Positions 45,855 to 53,873 of a stretch of DNA of 64,000 nt are shown in pieces. Numbering within the stretch: the stretch's first letter is position 1; each line of letters opens with the position of its first letter. The position numbers and the translations under genes were made by a program. The notes under the pieces are model-generated. The model was not told the DNA's origin, did no database searches, and worked only from the letters and a program-made list of their open reading frames with translations. Source of the stretch: Chthoniobacterales bacterium (lineage in GTDB: Bacteria > Verrucomicrobiota > Verrucomicrobiia > Chthoniobacterales > DASVRZ01); the NCBI GenBank assembly GCA_039930045.1, contig JBDSQB010000006.1, positions 1-64,000 on the forward strand, in the 5' to 3' direction.

Positions 45855-48758
45855 ATGAAGAAAACAACCCGCGCCGCTCTCGTTCTCTTGTCCGTGTTGG
45901 CCTCGCTGCCCGCGGCGTCATTCGCGCTCAACCCGGTTATTCAAACGATGTATACCGCCGATCCGGCCCCCGTGGTCCATGACGGCACGCTCTACCTGTT
46001 TTCCGGCCACGACGAAGACGGGAGCATCGGCAACTTCAACATGAAGAACTGGGTGCTCGCCACGACGACGGACATGGTGAACTGGACCCAGCACGGCGCG
46101 ATCGCCTCCCTCCGGGATCTTCCCTGGGCCGCCAAGGAGATCTCCGGCTGGCACGGTTTTGACAACGGCGCCTGGGCTCTCCAGGCGATCGAGCGGGATG
46201 GCAAATGGTATCTCTATTGCCCGGTGCAAGGCCGGGGCATTGGCGTGCTGGTGGCCGATAATCCCCTCGGCCCCTACACCTCTCCCCTCCAAAAACCGCT
46301 GATCGGCGCCCAATACGACAGCATCGATCCGACCGTTTACATCGACGACAAGGGCCAGGCCTATCTCTACTGGGGCAATCCCAATCTGTGGTCGGTGAAA
46401 CTGAACAAGGACATGATTTCCTACGACACCAGCGTCGGGGAGAACGGCCTCATTCGCCATCCGATGACCGTCCAAGCCTTGGGCGGGCGCACCCCTCCGG
46501 ACGAAAAACGCGGCACGTCCTACGAAGAGGCTCCCTGGCTCTATAAGCGCGGCAATCTCTACTACCTGTTTTTTGCCGGCGGTCCGCTCCCCGAGCATTT
46601 CGGCTACTCCACCGGCCCCTCACCCGAAGGTCCGTGGACCTACCGCGGCGTCATCATGGCTCCGCAAAACACCTCCTTCACCAACCACCCGGGCGTGGTG
46701 GATTACAAGGGAAAGACCTACCTCGTTTACCACAACGGCGCGCTTCCGGGAGGCGGCGGCTTCAACCGTTCCGTGTGCGTCGATGAGTTGAAGTTCAACC
46801 CGGATGGCTCGATCCCGATGGTGCAGTCAACCAAGGAAGGGCCGGCACCAGTCGGCACCCTCGATCCCTACAAGCGGGTGGAAGCCGAGACCATTGCCTG
46901 GTCTTCCGGGGTCAAAATAGAGCCGAGCAGCGCCGGCGGCCAGGCTGTGCGAAACATCCACGACGGGGACTACATCCGGGTAAACCACGTCGATTTCGGC
47001 GCGACCGGCGCGCGCACCTTCAAGGCCAGCCTCTCCAGCACGGCCAAGGCGCAGGGGGCCACCGGGACGAAGATCGAGATTCGACTTGGCAAGCTCGACG
47101 GGCAGCTAATCGGAACTCTGCCGGTCTCGGGAACCGGCGGCGAATGGAAGCCGCAGTTTGCCCGGATATCCAGAGCCTCCGGCATCAACGATCTCTTCTT
47201 CGTGTTCCGCGGCGCGGCCGGCGAAGACCTGTTCAAGTTCGATTACTGGCAATTTTCCCAGCGCGACCTGCCCGCAGGAGGCACCGGCAAAGACGGCGCC
47301 ACCGCGCCGCCGGTCGGCCATCCGTTAAAATCCGAGAGTTACAACCCGATTTTGAAGCGCGATGCCAAGGGTAATCAGATTTTCACGGCCGATCCCACCG
47401 TGCTGGTGGAGGGCGATACGCTCTACATTTATGCCGGGCGCGACGAGGCGGCCATCGGTGCCTGGTTCAACATGAACGAGTGGGTCTGCTACTCGACCAA
47501 GGACATGGTGGACTGGAAATACGAAGGGGTCGTTTTGAAGGCCGCCGATTTTGCCTGGGGCAGGCCGGGCACGGCTTGGGCGTGCCAAGTGGTTAAGCGG
47601 CACGGGAAGTATTTTTTATATTCCACGACAGGACGTCCGTATCCCCAAGGTTACAGCGTAGGTGTGGCGGTGTCGGATCGACCCACCGGGCCGTTTGTCG
47701 ATGCGATCGGCGGTCCGCTGTTTGATAACGCGATTACCACCGGCGGTCCCGTGGACAGCATTGAGGATATAGATCCGACCGTCTTCGTGGACGACGATGG
47801 TCAGGCCTACCTTTATTGGGGTAATTGCACGTTGCACTACGCCTTGCTCAACGAGGATATGATTTCGTTAAAGGACCTGAACGGAGACGGAAAGATAACC
47901 GAAGGCGCGGACATCTTTTCGAAGATCGAAATCAAGGATCGTCCCGCCGGATCTGGATTTGGGGAAGCCCCCTGGCTATATAAAGCGAATGGGAAATACT
48001 ACCTCGTGGACGCCATGAGCATGCCCCAGCAAGTGGCTTACGCGATGTCCGACAGTCCGCGCGGTCCTTGGCAATATAAGGGTGTTATCCTGAACGAGAA
48101 TGTTCGCCCCGACGGAAGCCAGGGTGATTTCAGTTCCGACACCAGCCATCCGGCGGTCATCGAGTTCAAGGGCCAGTGGTATGTATTCTACCACAACGCC
48201 GCCTTGCCGACGGGCGGCCAGACACGGCGCTCGGTTTGCGTGGAGAAGATGAGCTACAACGCCGATGGTTCCATCGCGCGATCGTTCATCACATCGACCG
48301 GACCGATTGGAGGGGCCGTTCGTATTCAGTCGGGCCGTCAGCCGGATCATTATATTACGTTCCTTGGTTTCGATGTGAAGTTGGACACCTTGCCGGCCGA
48401 TGACCGGGCCTTCCGCTGGGACGTCACGCTGGGCCTGGCAGGCGAAGGCACGCTCAATACGGTGTCGATCCAGTCGGTGGCTCATCCGGGCTATTATCTC
48501 ACCGTGAAAGGCGATGCCGTCGCCTTGGAGAAGAACGACGCCAGCGTGGGCTTCCGCCAACGTGCGACCTTTAAAACAATTCCGGTGCCGTCGGATAAAA
48601 CGCTGACGGCTTTCCAGTCGCTCGCCGATCCGTCCCGTTATCTCCGGCGCTCGGCGGTGACGGGCAAACTGACGGCCGAGATGATCACTTCCGCCACCAA
48701 CAGCGCCGACAAGAGCGATGCCACTTTCAAGTTCATAAGCGACGCTGACGCCTACTGA
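45855..48758 (+). CDS. Double GH43 enzyme: GH43-CBM6-GH43-AbfB-like
   Basis: 967 residues from ATG 45855, with leader LVLLSVLASLPAASFALNP; an in-frame extension to 45696 overlaps the fucosidase gene and is not used. First propeller at about 35-330: TADPAPVVHDG (base), DSIDPTVYIDD (pKa), TSYEEAPWLY (acid). CBM6 at about 335-475 (RVEAETIAWSSGV, HDGDYIRVNHVDFG, FKFDYWQFSQ). Second propeller at about 495-815: FTADPTVLVEGDTLYIYAG, EDIDPTVFVDD, GFGEAPWLYKANG. The end (VRIQSGRQPDHYITFLGFDV onward) resembles an AbfB/CBM42 arabinose-binding trefoil. Two different arabinofuranosidase or xylosidase activities on one chain are likely. Its leader and CBM6 end are copied elsewhere in the island (38689, 53874 and 55947). 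Confidence 0.9.
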   Translation: MKKTTRAALVLLSVLASLPAASFALNPVIQTMYTADPAPVVHDGTLYLFSGHDEDGSIGNFNMKNWVLATTTDMVNWTQHGAIASLRDLPWAAKEISGWHGFDNGAWALQAIERDGKWYLYCPVQGRGIGVLVADNPLGPYTSPLQKPLIGAQYDSIDPTVYIDDKGQAYLYWGNPNLWSVKLNKDMISYDTSVGENGLIRHPMTVQALGGRTPPDEKRGTSYEEAPWLYKRGNLYYLFFAGGPLPEHFGYSTGPSPEGPWTYRGVIMAPQNTSFTNHPGVVDYKGKTYLVYHNGALPGGGGFNRSVCVDELKFNPDGSIPMVQSTKEGPAPVGTLDPYKRVEAETIAWSSGVKIEPSSAGGQAVRNIHDGDYIRVNHVDFGATGARTFKASLSSTAKAQGATGTKIEIRLGKLDGQLIGTLPVSGTGGEWKPQFARISRASGINDLFFVFRGAAGEDLFKFDYWQFSQRDLPAGGTGKDGATAPPVGHPLKSESYNPILKRDAKGNQIFTADPTVLVEGDTLYIYAGRDEAAIGAWFNMNEWVCYSTKDMVDWKYEGVVLKAADFAWGRPGTAWACQVVKRHGKYFLYSTTGRPYPQGYSVGVAVSDRPTGPFVDAIGGPLFDNAITTGGPVDSIEDIDPTVFVDDDGQAYLYWGNCTLHYALLNEDMISLKDLNGDGKITEGADIFSKIEIKDRPAGSGFGEAPWLYKANGKYYLVDAMSMPQQVAYAMSDSPRGPWQYKGVILNENVRPDGSQGDFSSDTSHPAVIEFKGQWYVFYHNAALPTGGQTRRSVCVEKMSYNADGSIARSFITSTGPIGGAVRIQSGRQPDHYITFLGFDVKLDTLPADDRAFRWDVTLGLAGEGTLNTVSIQSVAHPGYYLTVKGDAVALEKNDASVGFRQRATFKTIPVPSDKTLTAFQSLADPSRYLRRSAVTGKLTAEMITSATNSADKSDATFKFISDADAY

Positions 48759-48783
48759 CCACGTCAAAACCTTTAGCACAAAT

Positions 48784-50415
48784 ATGAATACCCTACGCAC
48801 TCCCTCTTTCCCCATGAACCGCACTATCCTTTCCCTTCTGGTGACCCTCGTCCTCGCCTCCGTCGCGTCTCAGCCCCTTCCGGCGGCCCCGGCGAATCCT
48901 GCCCACAATCCCGTCATCTGGGCCGACGTCCCGGACATCTGTATCATCCGTGTAGGGAAAACCTACTACATGAGCAGCACAACGATGCACATGAGCCCGG
49001 GCCTCCCGATCATGAAGTCGGAGGATCTGGTCAACTGGCGCATGGCCTCCTACGCCTATGAAACCCTTGCCGACAACGAAGCCCTCCGCCTCGAAAACGG
49101 CAAAGACGCTTACAGCAAAGGCTCCTGGGCCAGCAGCCTGCGTTACCACGACGGCGTATTCTATGCCTCGACTTTCTCCTACACCAGCGGACGCACCCAC
49201 ATCTACACCACGTGTGATCCGGAGCGCGGCCCGTGGAAAGAGATGAGTTTCGAGCCCGTGCTGCATGACCACAGCCTGTTTTTCGATGACGACGGTCGCG
49301 TTTACATGGTTTACGGAGGCGGTCGCATCACGCTCATCGAGCTGAAACCCGATCTCTCCGGAATCAAGCCCGGCGGCGTGAACAAGGTTCTCATCGAAAA
49401 CGTCAACACCATCTTCGGCTCCGACTTGGGCGGACTCAATGGCGAGGGTTCGCAGCTTTCCAAGATCAACGGCCGCTACTACCTCTTTAACATCGCCTCG
49501 CCCAAGAGCCGCTGGGCTCCCAGCGTCATCGTCCACCGCGCCGACGCAATCGACGGTCCCTACGAGGGCCGCATTGCGCTCGATGATCGGGGTGTCGCCC
49601 AAGGCGGCCTCATCGATACCCCGGAGGGCAAATGGTATGCGTATCTTTTCAGGGGCAACGGCGCCGTCGGTCGCATCCCCTACCTCGTGCCTGTGACGTG
49701 GAAGGACGGCTGGCCCGTTCTGGGCGAAGACGGCAAGGTGCCCATGACGCTCGACCTCCCCGCTGGCGGACAGGGCGTCTCCGGAGCCTCCGGCATCGTC
49801 GCCTCCGACGAATTCGACCGCCAGCCCGGCGCTCCCAAGCTGCCTCTCGCCTGGCAATGGAATCACAATCCCGAGTCTCGTTACTGGTCGCTCGCCTCGC
49901 GCCCGGGTTACATGAGCTTCGTCACCAACCGGGTCGTGGCCACTCTGCCGGAGGCCCCGAATACCCTCACTCAGCGCACCTTTGGCCCGAGCAGTTCCGC
50001 CACCACCAGCATCGATGTGAGCGGCATGAAAGACGGCGACTATGCCGGCCTCGCCGTGTTTCAGAAGCTCTATGGTTTTGTGGGCGTAAAGATGAGCGGC
50101 GGCACCCGATCTCTCGTCATGGTGAGCGCCGACTCCGACACTCCCGAGGAAATCGCCTCCGTTCCTCTCTCCGGTAAAACCGTTCACCTCAAGGTCGAAT
50201 GCGAATTCCAGCCCGCGCCTGAAGTTGCCCGTTTCTCCTACAGCCTCGAAGGCAAATCCTGGACCCCCATCGGTCGTCCCTCGCGTCTAACCTATACCTT
50301 CCCATTGCACTTCATGGGTTATCGCTACGCCCTCTTCTATTATTCGACCAAGACCGCCGGCGGCCGTGTGGACTTTGATTACTACCGCGTCGGGCAAGGC
50401 GGCGACTCCCGCTGA
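48784..50415 (+). CDS. GH43 enzyme, paralogue of the one at 33489
   Basis: 543 residues, near-identical over long stretches to the GH43 at 33489 (YYMSSTTMHMSPGLPIMKSE shared exactly) with clusters of differences in the C2 sandwich (YWSLASRPGYMSFVTNRVVA). All three catalytic regions are present: WADVPDICIIRVG, DHSLFFDDDGRVYMVYGG and LNGEGSQLSKINGRYYLFN. The start may be 48784 or 48814; the latter follows TTTCCCC and begins MNRTILSLL. It follows the double GH43 by 25 bases. Retention of both copies with a divergent C-terminal domain suggests specialised linkage preference; inferred. Confidence 0.9.
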   Translation: MNTLRTPSFPMNRTILSLLVTLVLASVASQPLPAAPANPAHNPVIWADVPDICIIRVGKTYYMSSTTMHMSPGLPIMKSEDLVNWRMASYAYETLADNEALRLENGKDAYSKGSWASSLRYHDGVFYASTFSYTSGRTHIYTTCDPERGPWKEMSFEPVLHDHSLFFDDDGRVYMVYGGGRITLIELKPDLSGIKPGGVNKVLIENVNTIFGSDLGGLNGEGSQLSKINGRYYLFNIASPKSRWAPSVIVHRADAIDGPYEGRIALDDRGVAQGGLIDTPEGKWYAYLFRGNGAVGRIPYLVPVTWKDGWPVLGEDGKVPMTLDLPAGGQGVSGASGIVASDEFDRQPGAPKLPLAWQWNHNPESRYWSLASRPGYMSFVTNRVVATLPEAPNTLTQRTFGPSSSATTSIDVSGMKDGDYAGLAVFQKLYGFVGVKMSGGTRSLVMVSADSDTPEEIASVPLSGKTVHLKVECEFQPAPEVARFSYSLEGKSWTPIGRPSRLTYTFPLHFMGYRYALFYYSTKTAGGRVDFDYYRVGQGGDSR

Positions 50416-50432
50416 CCCTCTCCCTTTTTCCC

Positions 50433-52442
50433 ATGCGTCTCATCCCCATCCTCCTTACCGCCACCGCCCTGCTGGCATCGCTCGCGTCCGCTGCCGAGCA
50501 ACGGGTGCTCTCGCCCGACGGCAAGCTCACGCTGGTCGTCTCCGACGCCGCCGGCCTGCGCTACCGTGTTGAACTCGACGGCAAACCCCTCCTCGCCGAC
50601 TCCGTTCTCGGCCTCGACTTCGCCGACGGCACCACCCTCGGCCCCGCCGCCAAAATCACCGGCACCAAGAAAGCGTCTCGCAAGACCACCTGGGACAACC
50701 CCCTCGGCCAACGCCGCACCGTGCCGGACCGCTTCCGCGAGCTTCGCATCACCCTGAGCGAAGGCACCGCTCCCGTCCGGACCTTCGCCCTCATCGCGCG
50801 CGCGTATGACGAAGGCGTCGCCTTCCGCTACGACCTACCCGAAGCATCCGGCCTCGGCGAATTCACCCTCCAACGCGAACTCACCGAATTCCGTTTCCCC
50901 GCCGACCACCGCGCCTGGGCCGGCATGGAATCCGCCTACGCCGAGAACACCTGGCTCGAACGCAAGCTCTCCGACATTCCCGCAAAAACCTCCGAGAGCT
51001 GGCGCCCCGGCCAAGCCTACCGTTCCGTCCTGCCCCTTCTCGTCGAAACGCCCTCCGCCTACGTCGCCGTGGCCGAGTCCGACCTCCTTGACTGGGCCGG
51101 CCTCTTTCTCACCGGCACCGGCGAGGCCGCCGTTCGCGCCGAACTTGCCCCGCGCCAGGATGGACGCGGAGCCGTCGTCGGCCGCGTCCCGATGGTCAGC
51201 CCGTGGCGCGTCCTCATGGTCGGCCACACCGCCGCCGACCTCGTCACCAACGACCTCGTCGCCACCCTCGCCACGCCGTCCCGCGTCGCCGACGCCGACT
51301 GGGTCAAACCCGGCGTGAGCGCCTGGGACGCCTGGTGGACCGGCGTCAATCCCTCCCAGCCCCAATATACCGCCGTGCTGGCCCGCGGCGACAACCGCTC
51401 CCATCGCGAATACATCGATTTCGCCGCCGAGATGGGTTGGCCCTACCAACTCGTGGACTGGTTTTGGTATCAGCACATGACCGACTGGAACAAGAGCCTC
51501 TTCTCCCCGCCCAATCAGCCCTCCGGCGACTTCACCCATTCCGTCCCCGACATCGACCTGCCCGCCTTGGTCGCTTACGCCCGCGCCAAAAACGTGCGCC
51601 TCTTCGCCTGGGGCCATTCCCTCGATCTCCAGACTGCGGGCATCGACAAAACCCTCGGTTATCTCGCCTCCCTCGGCTTGGCCGGCGTGAAAATTGACTT
51701 CATCAACAGCGATTCCCAAGAAGCCGTCCAGTGGTGCGTTCGCGTGCTCGAAGCCGCCGCCCGCAACCACCTGATGGTGGACTTCCACGGCACCTACAAA
51801 CCCACCGGACTCGCCCGCACCTACCCGAATTTCATCACCCAGGAAGGCGTCCTCGGCAACGAGTATAACAAACTCGGTGGCAGCGTCACCGCCCGCCACA
51901 CCCTCATCCTCCCCTTCACCCGCGGTCTCCTCGGCCCGATGGACTACACCCCCGGCGGTTTTCTCAACCGCACTCAGTCCACGTTTAAGGTCACCCATCC
52001 CGCCCAGGTCATCGGCACCCGCGCCCGCCAGCTCGCCATGACGGTCGTCTATCACAGTCCGCTGCTCGTCCTCTGCGACAGTCCCGCCAACTACCGCGGC
52101 CAGCCCGGCGTCGAGTTCTTCCGCGACCTCCCCACGGTCTGGGACGAAAGCGTCGTCCTCTCCGCCGAAGTCGGCAAACACCTCGTCATCGCCCGTCGCT
52201 CCGGCCAGCGCTGGTTTATCGCCGCGATGAACGGCGACGACGCCCTCACGCTGGACGTTTCCCTCGACGCGCTCCGCGCCAAGGGCCGCGGCTGGACTCT
52301 GGGCGAGTTCGCCGACGGCGCCGACCCTGCCGCGCCCGAGACCGTGGTCGAAACCACCCGCGATCTCGGTGACACGCGCACGCTCACCCTCCGCCTCTCC
52401 CCGGGTGGCGGTTACGCCGCCATCTTATCCCTAAAGCCTTAA
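50433..52442 (+). CDS. GH97 retaining alpha-galactosidase-type glycosidase
   Basis: 669 residues, with signal MRLIPILLTATALLASLASA. N-terminal beta-super-sandwich (VLSPDGKLTLVVSDAAGLRY), barrel from about 285 (SAWDAWWTGVNP) and a C-terminal sheet. D422 in VKIDFINSDSQ corresponds to the nucleophile of the retaining GH97 subgroup, whereas inverting members use Glu at other sites; E471 in ITQEGVLGNEYNK fits the acid. Retaining GH97 enzymes studied so far are calcium-dependent alpha-galactosidases or alpha-glucosidases. ATG follows TTTTTCCC. Spacing to the upstream GH43 is 17 bases and to the GH28 start about 14-32 bases. Confidence 0.88.
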   Translation: MRLIPILLTATALLASLASAAEQRVLSPDGKLTLVVSDAAGLRYRVELDGKPLLADSVLGLDFADGTTLGPAAKITGTKKASRKTTWDNPLGQRRTVPDRFRELRITLSEGTAPVRTFALIARAYDEGVAFRYDLPEASGLGEFTLQRELTEFRFPADHRAWAGMESAYAENTWLERKLSDIPAKTSESWRPGQAYRSVLPLLVETPSAYVAVAESDLLDWAGLFLTGTGEAAVRAELAPRQDGRGAVVGRVPMVSPWRVLMVGHTAADLVTNDLVATLATPSRVADADWVKPGVSAWDAWWTGVNPSQPQYTAVLARGDNRSHREYIDFAAEMGWPYQLVDWFWYQHMTDWNKSLFSPPNQPSGDFTHSVPDIDLPALVAYARAKNVRLFAWGHSLDLQTAGIDKTLGYLASLGLAGVKIDFINSDSQEAVQWCVRVLEAAARNHLMVDFHGTYKPTGLARTYPNFITQEGVLGNEYNKLGGSVTARHTLILPFTRGLLGPMDYTPGGFLNRTQSTFKVTHPAQVIGTRARQLAMTVVYHSPLLVLCDSPANYRGQPGVEFFRDLPTVWDESVVLSAEVGKHLVIARRSGQRWFIAAMNGDDALTLDVSLDALRAKGRGWTLGEFADGADPAAPETVVETTRDLGDTRTLTLRLSPGGGYAAILSLKP

Positions 52443-52474
52443 CACCGGCCCCACGCGTGAACCGTATTCGATCT

Positions 52475-53845
52475 ATGTCATCATACCCCAAAGCCGGTCT
52501 GCAACTTGCCGTGGCGCTGTTTGCGCTCGCAGCGATGAATCTTCTTTTCACGCCATCGGTGATCGCCGCCGCGAGCACAGTAATCGATGCAACCAAGGCC
52601 GGCGTGATCGGTGACGGCATGACGCTCAACACCGCGAGTATCCAGAAAGTCATTGATGACTGCGCCGCCGGCGGTGGCGGAACGATTCACTTCCCGGCAG
52701 GCCGCTATCTGACCGGCACGATTCAAATCAAAAACAACATCACTTTGCGCCTGGCGAAAGACGCGACGTTGCTCGGCAGCACCGATATCGCCGACTACCT
52801 CAATCTTGATCCCTTCCTTGATGGCCCCGGAGATCCGATGGGCTATGCGCTCGTGGTGGCCGTCGATGCGGAGAACGTGGGCATCGAGGGAGAGGGCACC
52901 ATCGACGGGCAAGGCCGGGAGTTGCGAGCGAGGCAGAGTCCTTACAAGAAACGGCCCTTCCTGGTGCGCTGGGTGCGATGCACCCGTGTGAAGGTCAGGG
53001 ATGTTCACCTCACCCATCCGGGAGCGTGGACGCTGAATTTTTTCCAGAGCAAAGGAATCCTTGTCGAGGGCGTGACCATCCGCACCCGGGACTCGGGGGT
53101 AAACAACGCCGACGGTATTGACCTCGATTCCTGTCAGGATGCGCGGATCACCCGCTGCGACATCGAAAGCGGCGACGACGCGTTATGCCTGAAATCCACG
53201 AGCCTCACCCCGACCCGGAATATCACGGCGACGAACCTCACGCTCTCCACCTGGTGCAATGCCATCAAACTCGGCACGGAGTCCATCGGTGGCTTTGAAA
53301 ACATCTCCGTCTCCAACTGCCGTGTCACCACTGCGGGGATGGCCGGCATCGCCCTTTACGCCGTCGATGGCGGCGACCTGCGCGCTGTGACCATCAGCGA
53401 CATCACGATGGACCGCGTGGGCACGCCCGTCAGCATCCGCCGCGGCGCGCGTTTCAAGACCTTCCGCGACGGCGACCGGCCCAAAACGACCCCCGGAAAA
53501 CTTGCCGGCGTCACGATCAAAAACCTAAGCGCCACCAACAGCGCAACGAGCGGTATTCTTATCAACGGAATTCCCGGCTATCCGGTCGAGACCCTGCTTT
53601 TGGAGAACATCCAGATCGAGGTGCCCGGTGGCGGAACAGCCGAGGATGCGAGGATCCAGTTGTCGGAAAACGAAAATGGCTATCCCGAAAACAGGATGTT
53701 TGGAGCGACGCTGCCCACCTACGGCATCTATGCGCGGCACGTCCGCGGCGCGGCTTTCAAGAACATCAAGGTGAAAACCCAGCAGCCCGATGGGCGACCG
53801 GAGAAGGTTTTCATCGACGTCGAGACGGTTGAACCGGCTCCTTGA
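52475..53845 (+). CDS. GH28 polygalacturonase-family enzyme, divergent active site
   Basis: 456 residues from ATG 52475 (a GTG at 52457 is the alternative); signal region AGLQLAVALFALAAMNLLF. Parallel beta-helix opening TVIDATKAGVIGDGMTLNTA, then IEGEGTIDGQG. Catalytic Asp residues are present: D213 and D216 in NADGIDLDS and D234/D235 in ESGDDALCLKS. The usual GHG histidine motif is absent; the equivalent strand reads STWCNAIKLGTESIGG. That points to a subgroup acting on rhamnogalacturonan or unusual galacturonides rather than plain homogalacturonan. It is the island's only dedicated pectin-backbone enzyme. Confidence 0.88.
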   Translation: MSSYPKAGLQLAVALFALAAMNLLFTPSVIAAASTVIDATKAGVIGDGMTLNTASIQKVIDDCAAGGGGTIHFPAGRYLTGTIQIKNNITLRLAKDATLLGSTDIADYLNLDPFLDGPGDPMGYALVVAVDAENVGIEGEGTIDGQGRELRARQSPYKKRPFLVRWVRCTRVKVRDVHLTHPGAWTLNFFQSKGILVEGVTIRTRDSGVNNADGIDLDSCQDARITRCDIESGDDALCLKSTSLTPTRNITATNLTLSTWCNAIKLGTESIGGFENISVSNCRVTTAGMAGIALYAVDGGDLRAVTISDITMDRVGTPVSIRRGARFKTFRDGDRPKTTPGKLAGVTIKNLSATNSATSGILINGIPGYPVETLLLENIQIEVPGGGTAEDARIQLSENENGYPENRMFGATLPTYGIYARHVRGAAFKNIKVKTQQPDGRPEKVFIDVETVEPAP

Positions 53846-53873
53846 ATCAATCATCCATCCTCGCCCATTTTAC

